Origin: Streptomyces sp. NP160
GTDB taxonomy: Bacteria > Actinomycetota > Actinomycetes > Actinomycetales > Quadrisphaeraceae
NCBI RefSeq assembly: GCF_006335115.1
Contig: NZ_VDMJ01000007.1
Location: 16,164-77,823, forward strand
Length of the DNA stretch: 61,660 bases
Direction of reading: 5' to 3'
Positions 55,990-61,660 of the stretch are shown here, piece by piece. The stretch's first letter is position 1. Each line of letters opens with the position of its first letter. Both the position numbers and the translations under genes were made by a program. Below the pieces are notes generated by a model. The model was not told the origin of the DNA. It ran no database searches and worked only from the letters and a program-made list of their open reading frames with translations.

Positions 55990-57124
55990 TCCCGCGCCCA
56001 CGCCGGTCGCCGACCTCGCCCCGGACGACGTCGCTCGGCTGCGGCTGGTCACCCAGCGGCTCGCGCCGCACCCGGCGCTCGGGCTGCCGGCGGACCCGGC
56101 CGCCGCGGTGGCGCACCTGCTGGCGGTGCAGGCGCAGGACCTGCCCGCCGCGCACGTCGCGGTGGCCAGCCGCACCCCGGCGCGGGACGCCGCGGCCGTC
56201 CGCGCCGCCCTGGACGACGGCCGGCTGGTGCGCACGTGGCCGATGCGCGGCACCCTGCACCTGCTCACCGCCGCCGACGCCGGCTGGACGACGCGCCTGC
56301 TCGGCCCCCGCGCGCTGCAGGCGGCGGCGAAGAGGATGCGCGACGCCGGCCTGGACGAGGCCGCCTTCGACCGCGCCTCGGCCGTGGCGCGCGAGCGCCT
56401 CGCCGACGGGCCCGCCAGCCGTGACGAGCTGGGCGCCGCGTGGACGGCGGCCGGGTTCGAGCCCGGCACCTCCACCACCTACCGGCTGCTCAACCACCTG
56501 GCCACCCGCGGGGAGCTGGTGCTCGGACCCGTCCGGGGCGCCGACCAGCTGGTGGCGCTCGCCGACGCCTGGCTGCCCAGCGGCGCCCGGCGCGAGGAGG
56601 AGCCCGCGGAGGCCCTGCTGGCCGACCTGGCCGCGCGCTACGTCGCGGGTCACGGCCCTGCCTCTGTCGCCGACCTCGTCCGCTGGACGTACCAGACGGC
56701 GGGGGCGGTCAAGGCCGCCGTCGCCGCCGGGCACGCGGCGGGCCGGCTGGTGGCCGCCACCTGCGAGGGGCGCACGCTGCTGGGCGGTCCCGACCTGCCC
56801 GACCTGGTGCGCGACCTCGACGCCGTCCGGGACGCCACGCGGGGCGTGCTGCTCACCGCCGCCTTCGACGAGCTCGTGCTCGGCTACGCCGACCGCACGG
56901 CCACGCTGACCACCGAGCACGAGGCGCTCGTGGTGCCGGGAGGCAACGGCATGTTCAAGCCGGTGGTCGTGGCCGACGGACGGGCGGTGGGCACCTGGGC
57001 GCGCGCCGGCAGCAAGCGGGACCGCCTGGTGGTCACGCCGTTCGGCGCGCCGCTCCCGGATGCGCTCGAAGCCGCCTGCCGGGAGGCCTTCGCGGACCTG
57101 CCGGCCGCGCTGCCCGGCCGCTGA
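55982..57124 (+). CDS. Winged-helix DNA-binding protein of the AlkZ/YcaQ (HTH_42) family, putative DNA glycosylase
   Basis: A 380-aa protein with the tandem winged-helix architecture of the HTH_42 superfamily. It shows LRLVTQRLAPHPALG, AVAHLLAVQAQDLPAAHVAVASR, RTWPMRGTLHLLTAADAGW, TYRLLNHLATRGELVLGPVRG and FDELVLGYADRTATL. Gln50-Ala51-Gln52 occupies the position of the catalytic QxQ motif known in AlkZ-type glycosylases that unhook DNA crosslinks. GGGGGAG precedes the GTG, which overlaps the ABC exporter gene by 8 nt, so the two are co-translated. An efflux plus repair function against a genotoxin is plausible but inferred. Alternatively it is one of the many HTH_42 proteins of unknown role. 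Confidence 0.8.
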   Translation: MPDPAPTPVADLAPDDVARLRLVTQRLAPHPALGLPADPAAAVAHLLAVQAQDLPAAHVAVASRTPARDAAAVRAALDDGRLVRTWPMRGTLHLLTAADAGWTTRLLGPRALQAAAKRMRDAGLDEAAFDRASAVARERLADGPASRDELGAAWTAAGFEPGTSTTYRLLNHLATRGELVLGPVRGADQLVALADAWLPSGARREEEPAEALLADLAARYVAGHGPASVADLVRWTYQTAGAVKAAVAAGHAAGRLVAATCEGRTLLGGPDLPDLVRDLDAVRDATRGVLLTAAFDELVLGYADRTATLTTEHEALVVPGGNGMFKPVVVADGRAVGTWARAGSKRDRLVVTPFGAPLPDALEAACREAFADLPAALPGR

Positions 57125-57169
57125 CACATCCGCCGATCGTGTTCCGGAGGCCCACGACCACGGAGGGGA

Positions 57170-58591
57170 TCAGGGCCAGGAGGGGTTCGAGGGGGTCAGC
57201 CCGGCCTGCCAGACGGGGGCGCCCAGCGGCCTGACCACCGTGACGGTCCCCGAGGGCGAGGGCAGGTCCACGAGGTAGCGCTCCAGGTCGGAGGCCCGCA
57301 GGCCCTCGGCCGGCGCGGGCGCCTGCGAGGAGACCTGCTGGGACAGCAGCCACCGCGCGAGCCCCGCCAGCGACACGTGGGCGTGCCAGGTGGTGGCGGG
57401 GGTGGACCGGCGCAGCACGAGCCCCCGCAGGACGGCCGCTGCGAGCAGGTGCCCCGCTGCGTGGTCCAGGGCCTGCACGGGCAGGGCGCCCGGGGAGCCG
57501 TCGGCCGCACCGGTCATGACCGCCACGCCGCTGGCCGCCTGGACGATCGAGTCGAACCCCCGGCGCTGCGCCCACGGGCCCCGCGTCCCCCACGCCGACA
57601 GCGACGCCACGACCAGGTGCGGGTGGCGCTCGGCCAGCTCCTCCTCGCCCAGGCCCAGACGGGCCAGGGCGCCCGGCCGGTAGCCGTGGACCAGCGCGTC
57701 GGCGCCGGCCAGCAGCTCCTCCAGGCGCTGCCGTCCCGCCCCGGAGGCGACGTCGAGCCGCGCCCAGCGCTTGCCCGAGCCCGTCTCCAGCAGCGACTCC
57801 TCCGCCTCGGGAAGGTGCGGCGGGTCGATCCGCAGCACGTCAGCGCCCCACGCGGCCAGCGCCCGGGTGCCCGTGGGGCCGGCGATGACCCGTGTGAGGT
57901 CCAGCACGCGCGCCCCGCGCACCCCGCGGGCGAGCTGGCGGCTGCGACGGCCGCCGGGCCCGGGGCGAACGGCGTCGGTGCCGCTGCCGGTGGCGGCGTC
58001 GTTGTCTCGGCAGTGCAGGTCCACCAGCGGCGCTCCCGCCAGCGCCGCGCCCATCGGGGAGGCCACCCACTCGTGCGGCGTGCGGACGGCGGCGGCGACG
58101 CCGCCCTGCGCCACCACCCGCTCCTCGACGTCGAGGGCGGCCAGGTGCAGCAGCGCCGCGGGCACCGCCCGCGCGGCTCGGTCGTCGTCGTCGAGCTCGA
58201 GGGCCCGCAGCAGCGCTGCCCGGTGGTGGGGGTAGTTGGCGTGCACCCGCACCCAGCCGTCGGACGTGGGCCAGAACCGCGACAGCGGCGCGAAGCCACC
58301 GGCTGCGGGCCGCCCGTCCACGCGCAGGAGCGCCTCGCTAGCGAAGTCCGCCGCCACGTGGCGGGCGTCCAGGACCAGCTGGCCGTCCCCCGGGGGAGCA
58401 GAGCCCACCTCGAGCGCGGCGCCCGAGGGCCCGACCGCCGCCAGCCGGTGCACGGTGGCCGTGGCCACGGCCAGCGCCTCGACGGGCAGGGGGCTCGCCA
58501 GTCCCGTCGTGCCGCCCACGCGGACGGTCCGGAGGTCAGCAGGGTCTCCCCGCAGGTCCCTCCAGAGCTGGTGCAGCAGACCCCCGGCCAC
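57170..58591 (-). CDS. CoA transferase, family III (CaiB/BaiF-like) with rearranged domain order
   Basis: A 473-aa protein. The family III N-terminal signature (GARVLDLTRVIAGPTGTRALAAWGADVLRIDPP) does not appear until about residue 227. It is followed by DALVHGYRPGALARLGLGEEELAERHPHLVVASLSAWG and the catalytic Asp376 in VQALDHAAGHLLAAAVLRGL. The preceding 220 residues include FWPTSDGWVRVHANYPHHRAALLRALEL, which resembles the C-terminal small domain of the same family. The enzyme would move CoA between carboxylic acids; the substrates are unknown. The start GTG at 58591 is chosen on CACCAT 6 nt upstream. It lies 56 nt downstream of the TetR gene on the same strand. Confidence 0.8.
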   Translation of the reverse strand: MAGGLLHQLWRDLRGDPADLRTVRVGGTTGLASPLPVEALAVATATVHRLAAVGPSGAALEVGSAPPGDGQLVLDARHVAADFASEALLRVDGRPAAGGFAPLSRFWPTSDGWVRVHANYPHHRAALLRALELDDDDRAARAVPAALLHLAALDVEERVVAQGGVAAAVRTPHEWVASPMGAALAGAPLVDLHCRDNDAATGSGTDAVRPGPGGRRSRQLARGVRGARVLDLTRVIAGPTGTRALAAWGADVLRIDPPHLPEAEESLLETGSGKRWARLDVASGAGRQRLEELLAGADALVHGYRPGALARLGLGEEELAERHPHLVVASLSAWGTRGPWAQRRGFDSIVQAASGVAVMTGAADGSPGALPVQALDHAAGHLLAAAVLRGLVLRRSTPATTWHAHVSLAGLARWLLSQQVSSQAPAPAEGLRASDLERYLVDLPSPSGTVTVVRPLGAPVWQAGLTPSNPSWP

Positions 58592-58647
58592 ACCGCCATG
58601 GTGCTCGGTGGGGGCCGACAGGGCCAGCCCGGCGGCGCAGGAGCCGC

Positions 58648-59283
58648 TCAGGGGCGCGTGAGCTGCTCCAGCCGGCCGCGCAGCAGGGCCTGCGCCGCGC
58701 CCGCCGACCGGCGGTGCGGGAAGGTGACCAGGCCGAAGGCCAGCCCCTCCACCAGCGCGTGCAGCTCGGCGGCCCGGCGGGTGCGCTCCGCGAAGGACAG
58801 CCCCGCCGGCGCCAGGGCGCCCGCCACGCGGTGGCACAGCCCTCGCAGCCCGGAGTCGACGGCGTCGGCGGCCCGGCGCAGCGCCGGGGAGGCCGTGGCG
58901 GTGGCGCTGCGAGCGAGGTAGGCGTAGCAGACGGCGGCCTCGGGGCGGCCGGCGTCCTCGAGGGGCACCACCTGCGCGAGCTGGGCCAGCGCGTCGGAGC
59001 GCGGGTCGCCGGTGGCGGGGACGTCGGCCACGCGCTGGCGGACGACCACGACGGCGCGCCGCAGCGCGGCGGCGTGCAGCTCGTCCTGGGTGGTGAAGAC
59101 CCTGGTCACGGCTCCGAGCGAGCTGCCGGCCTCGGCTGCGACCGACCGGGCGGACACCGCCTCGAGCCCGTCGCGCACCGCCACCCGCCACAGCGCCTCG
59201 ACGATCGCCGAGCGGCGCGCCTGGGCGTCCACGCGCTGCCGGCCGGCGTCGGGCGGGGGCGGCGCGGGAGGATCCGGGGTCAC
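58648..59283 (-). CDS. TetR family transcriptional regulator
   Basis: A 211-aa repressor. After a Pro-rich start the DNA-binding domain is RRSAIVEALWRVAVRDGLEAVSARSVAAEAGSSLGAVTRVFTTQDELHAAAL (residues about 24-75). The remainder is the variable helical ligand domain. The GTG at 59283 is preceded by TAGCGT at 7 nt and by a 22-bp perfect palindrome over the -35 region, so autorepression is likely. The gene downstream on the same strand is the CoA transferase, a probable target. Tetracycline resistance is not implied. Confidence 0.9.
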   Translation of the reverse strand: MTPDPPAPPPPDAGRQRVDAQARRSAIVEALWRVAVRDGLEAVSARSVAAEAGSSLGAVTRVFTTQDELHAAALRRAVVVVRQRVADVPATGDPRSDALAQLAQVVPLEDAGRPEAAVCYAYLARSATATASPALRRAADAVDSGLRGLCHRVAGALAPAGLSFAERTRRAAELHALVEGLAFGLVTFPHRRSAGAAQALLRGRLEQLTRP

Positions 59284-59290
59284 GACGACG

Positions 59291-59296
59291 ACGCTA
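59291..59296 (-). promoter_or_regulatory. Leaderless -10 element (TAGCGT) of the tetR gene
   Basis: On the minus strand TAGCGT ends 7 nt before the GTG at 59283. Confidence 0.65.
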
Positions 59297-59301
59297 GCGG
59301 G

Positions 59302-59323
59302 ACGCCCGTTCCGGAACGGGCGT
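59302..59323. promoter_or_regulatory. Perfect 22-bp palindrome, probable TetR operator
   Basis: The half-site is ACGCCCGTTCC, followed directly by its exact complement. It covers the -35 and spacer of the tetR promoter. The half-site core GTTCCGG recurs at 59323-59329 and 59353-59358. Confidence 0.85.
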
Positions 59324-59339
59324 TCCGGGCAGGTGGCCA

Positions 59340-59359
59340 CCCGGGACGGCCGTTCCGGG
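59340..59359. promoter_or_regulatory. Second, imperfect palindrome related to the TetR operator
   Basis: A 20-bp dyad centred at 59349/59350 with core GGGACGGCCGTTCC and one mismatched pair. It shares the CCGTTCC half-site with the perfect palindrome and lies between the ATP-grasp gene stop and the tetR promoter. Confidence 0.55.
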
Positions 59360-59378
59360 GCCCAGGGCGTCGGGCGCG

Positions 59379-60275
59379 TCAGCCCGCGACGCGGCGCACC
59401 ACCGCGTCCGCGAGCCGCTCCGCCGACCCCGGCACGTGGTCGAGGAAGAGGGAGGGCTCGACCAGCTCCAGCTCGAGCACCCGCGGAGCGCCGTCGTCTC
59501 CGGGCAGCAGGTCGACGCGGGCGTACAGCGGGGCCTGGGCGCCAGCGGCCCGCGCCCGCCGCGTCGCCTCGGCCACCACAGCTCGCCCGACCTCCACCTC
59601 AGCGGGCGACGGCTCACGCGGGGCCATCTCCTCCTGGGCGAAGAGCCCCTCCACCAGCCCCCCGCCCGCGGGCAGCAGCGCCGCCTTGCGCATCGCGTGG
59701 TGCAGCTCGCCGTCGAGGAAGACCAGCGCCGTCTCGCCGACGTCGTCGACGGCAGCCAGGTAGGGCTGCACCAGCACGGAGCGCCCGCCGGCGTGCACCG
59801 CGGCCACGTGCGCCAGGGACCTGTCGGTCTCGTGGGGGCCGAGGCGGAGGGTGTCGCGCGACCCCGCCGAGACGGCCGGCTTCACCACGTGCTCGACGCC
59901 GAGGTAGGGGTGGCCGGGTGCTGCGCCGACCTCCACGAAGGCGCTCGGCACCACGGGCAGGCCGACCGCCTCCAGCTCGGCGAGGTAGTGCTTGTCGGTG
60001 GACCACTCCAGCAGCGGCAGGGGGTTGAGCAGCCGCGTCGCCGCGCTCGCGCGGGCGGCCCAGCCGAGGAACTCCTCACGTCGCGGCGCGTAGTCCCAGG
60101 TGGACCTCACGACGGCGAGGTCGAGGCCGGCCCAGTCGACGGCGGCGTCGTCCCAGACGGCCGGGCGGGCGTCGAGGCCGCGCCCGCGCAGCGCGGCCAG
60201 GAGCAGGCGGCCCTCCTCGTCGAGGTCGGGGACCTCGGAGCAGGTGATCAGGGCGACGGCGGGAGAGCGGCTCAC
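59379..60275 (-). CDS. ATP-grasp domain protein
   Basis: A 298-aa ligase-type enzyme. The N-terminal part is a pre-ATP-grasp domain (VALITCSEVPDLDEEGRLLLAALRGRGLDARPAVWDDAAVDWAGLDLAVVRSTWDY). The ATP-grasp fold has STDKHYLAELEAVGLPVVPSAFV, HVVKPAVSAGSRDT with the ATP-binding Lys, SVLVQPYLAAVDDVGETALVFLDGELHHAMRKA and RVDLLPGDDGAPRVLELELVEPSLFL (Mg-binding acidic residues). Related actinobacterial proteins are annotated as glutathione synthetase-like or cycloserine-ligase (DcsG)-like. The acceptor is unknown. The start overlaps the phzF-like stop by 4 nt (GTGA). Confidence 0.85.
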   Translation of the reverse strand: MSRSPAVALITCSEVPDLDEEGRLLLAALRGRGLDARPAVWDDAAVDWAGLDLAVVRSTWDYAPRREEFLGWAARASAATRLLNPLPLLEWSTDKHYLAELEAVGLPVVPSAFVEVGAAPGHPYLGVEHVVKPAVSAGSRDTLRLGPHETDRSLAHVAAVHAGGRSVLVQPYLAAVDDVGETALVFLDGELHHAMRKAALLPAGGGLVEGLFAQEEMAPREPSPAEVEVGRAVVAEATRRARAAGAQAPLYARVDLLPGDDGAPRVLELELVEPSLFLDHVPGSAERLADAVVRRVAG

Positions 60276-61162
60276 AGGGCCACCGAACCGCTGACGCCCA
60301 CCACGGTCGACCCGCCCACCCAGACGCTGCCGCCCTCGCGGGTGATGCGCACGCGGCCCGCACGGCCGAGCGCCGTGCCCTGGGAGGCGGTGTAGCGGTC
60401 GGGCAGGCGCACGGACGCCCCGCCCGAGGTCAGCCACTGGCCGACGCCGGCGTTGAGGCTGCCGGTCACGGGGTCCTCCCACCAGGTGCCGTCCTCGCGG
60501 ACGAAGGCGCGCACCTCCACCGCGGCCCCGTCGGGACCGGTCCCCTCGCCGTGCAGGCCCACCAGGCCGACGTCGGAGGGGCCGCCGTCGGGCCCGGTGC
60601 CGGCGCGGGTGCCGGCGGCCAGCACGGCGCCCGCGTCGGCGAGCAGCAGCGCCACCCAGCCCGGGCCGTTGTCGACCCACGCGGCGTCGAGCACGTCACC
60701 GGCGCGCACCCCCACCGAGGACGCGGCGGCCACGAGGTCGGCGGGGTCCACCGGCCCGCTGCGCACCAGCGGCGGTGCCTCGAAGGCGAGCAGCCCGTCA
60801 CCGTCGTCGTCGGCGGAGCGCCGGACGGCGACCAGGCCGGCTCCGCACTCCTGCACCACCGCGCCCGGCCGCTGCGGGACGCCCCCGGCCTCGAGCCACG
60901 CGCGCGCCGAGCCGAGCGTGGGGTGGCCGGCGAACGGCAGCTCGCGCCCGGGCGTGAAGATGCGCACCCGGTAGTCGGCGCCGGCCGCCGCGCCCTCGGG
61001 GGTGGGTGCGAGCAGGAAGGTGGTCTCCGACAGCTGGGTCCAGCGGGCGAAGGCGCGCAGGGCGTCGTCGTCGAGGCCCTCGGCGTCGTGGACGACGGCG
61101 ACGGCGTTGCCGCGGGTCAGCTCCCGCGTGAAGACGTCGACCTGGGTGAAGCGGCGGGTCAC
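60272..61162 (-). CDS. PhzF family isomerase/epimerase-fold protein
   Basis: A 296-aa protein with the diaminopimelate epimerase fold. It begins RRFTQVDVFTRELTRGNAVAVVHDAEGL, has the catalytic Glu46 in QLSETTFLL, then RIFTPGRELPFAGHPTLGSA and the C-terminal EDPVTGSLNAGVGQWL. The PhzF family includes the phenazine-pathway isomerase, but most members have unknown substrates and no other phenazine gene is present. It is coupled to the ATP-grasp gene by a 4-nt overlap. No ribosome-binding site is seen for the GTG at 61162, which lies 19 nt after the DDN-type gene in the same transcript. Confidence 0.88.
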   Translation of the reverse strand: MTRRFTQVDVFTRELTRGNAVAVVHDAEGLDDDALRAFARWTQLSETTFLLAPTPEGAAAGADYRVRIFTPGRELPFAGHPTLGSARAWLEAGGVPQRPGAVVQECGAGLVAVRRSADDDGDGLLAFEAPPLVRSGPVDPADLVAAASSVGVRAGDVLDAAWVDNGPGWVALLLADAGAVLAAGTRAGTGPDGGPSDVGLVGLHGEGTGPDGAAVEVRAFVREDGTWWEDPVTGSLNAGVGQWLTSGGASVRLPDRYTASQGTALGRAGRVRITREGGSVWVGGSTVVGVSGSVAL

Positions 61163-61181
61163 GGGCGGGGCCTGCGGCGCG

Positions 61182-61604
61182 TCAGCGGGGCTCGAGCAGC
61201 ACCACGGGGATGACCCGCGGGGCGGCCTTGGCCTCGTAGCCGGCGAACCCGGGGGAGCGGCGCTTCTGCTCCTCCCACACGGCGTCGCGCTCCTCGCCGT
61301 GCAGCTCGCGCGCGTGCACGGCCACCTCGCGGCCGCCGTGCTCGGCGCCGACCTCCGCGGTGGTGTCGGGGGAGGCGAGGAGGTTGGCGTACCACTCGGG
61401 GTGGGTGGGCGCGCCGGCCTTGGAGGCGAACACGGCGAAGGCGTCTCCCACCTGCTGGAACACCAGCGGGGCGACGTGCTCCGCGCCGGTGCGACGGCCC
61501 CGGTGGTGCACGAGGATCATCGGCGCGCCCTCGAAGGGCGGGCCGACACGACCCTCGTTATCGCGGAACTCACGGATGACGCGCGTGTTGAAGTCCTCGG
61601 CCAC
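61182..61604 (-). CDS. DDN-type deazaflavin (F420)-dependent nitroreductase family protein
   Basis: A 140-aa protein of the small split-barrel family that includes mycobacterial Ddn. It has FNTRVIREFRDNEGRVGPPFEGAPMILVHHRGRRTGAEHVAPLVFQQVGDAFAVFASKAGAPTHPEWYANLLASPDTTAEVG. The HHRGRRTG strand turn and the PTHPEWYANL segment are characteristic. It probably reduces a quinone or nitro compound with F420H2. The ORF opens at 61619, but GTG at 61604 has CATGCT exactly 6 nt upstream and fits the family length. It is the first gene of the DDN / phzF / ATP-grasp unit. The last 50 nt of the window upstream of it show nothing further. Confidence 0.85.
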   Translation of the reverse strand: MAEDFNTRVIREFRDNEGRVGPPFEGAPMILVHHRGRRTGAEHVAPLVFQQVGDAFAVFASKAGAPTHPEWYANLLASPDTTAEVGAEHGGREVAVHARELHGEERDAVWEEQKRRSPGFAGYEAKAAPRVIPVVLLEPR

Positions 61605-61660
61605 GGCGCCAGCATGCACCGCCGCACCGGCGTGACGGCGCCACCCCCTCCGTGATCATG

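Overview
This window is chromosomal core DNA from a very GC-rich actinobacterium. GTG starts are frequent, genes overlap by GTGA or ATGA, and there are no IS elements, phage genes, tRNA or rRNA genes, or CRISPR arrays. Two familiar actinobacterial gene neighbourhoods are interleaved. One is the Mycobacterium-type block sigA / suhB / DUF4193 / DUF3093 / dut / DUF3710 / OB-fold / DUF3159 / ceoC-ceoB / APC-type permease / TRAM methyltransferase / dxs. The other is the Streptomyces-type hrdB / parE / parC / phosphatase / thymidine kinase / sepH / ferrochelatase order. A Kineosporiales-like organism (for example Kineococcus or Quadrisphaera) would fit, but that is a guess from gene content and protein character and was not tested.

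Layout. 0.2-7.8 kb: primary sigma factor, DUF456 and DUF7455 proteins, topoisomerase IV subunit B, an APC permease and a double-GNAT protein. 7.8-13.4 kb: topoisomerase IV subunit A, a large membrane protein and a nitroreductase. 13.6-19.0 kb: a GNAT-acyl-CoA-synthetase fusion, DUF5998, a phosphatase and thymidine kinase. 19-27 kb: sepH, ferrochelatase, inositol monophosphatase, DUF4193, DUF3093, dut, DUF3710, OB-fold and DUF3159. 27-31.9 kb: two RCK/TrkA proteins divergent from a KimA-like potassium transporter, followed by an RNA methyltransferase. 31.9-36.1 kb: an iron-siderophore ABC importer with an iron-box operator. 36.2-39.1 kb: aconitase. 39.3-46.0 kb: a LacI-controlled sugar ABC importer divergent from a glycogen-debranching-type enzyme. 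46-50.7 kb: dxs and hypotheticals. 50.9-57.1 kb: two amino acid permeases, an ABC exporter and an AlkZ-like winged-helix protein. 57.2-61.6 kb (minus strand): a CoA transferase, a TetR regulator, and an ATP-grasp / PhzF / DDN-type reductase cluster.

The main cross-cutting observation concerns starts. About eighteen genes lack a usable ribosome-binding site but carry a (T/C)ANNNT hexamer 6-8 nt before the start codon, which is the signature of leaderless transcripts. Several control regions are visible: an iron box in a divergent importer promoter, a LacI operator on a well-formed -35/-10 promoter, a 22-bp perfect palindrome over the tetR promoter, a near-palindrome ahead of aconitase, and seven exact 11-bp tandem repeats (about one helical turn each) in the nitroreductase promoter. 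Most convergent gene pairs are separated by GC-rich hairpins without a T-tract.

I did not find a plainly new multi-gene system. The best candidates for follow-up are the KimA plus RCK potassium module, the exporter plus DNA-glycosylase-like pair, the PhzF plus ATP-grasp pair, and the 11-bp repeat promoter.
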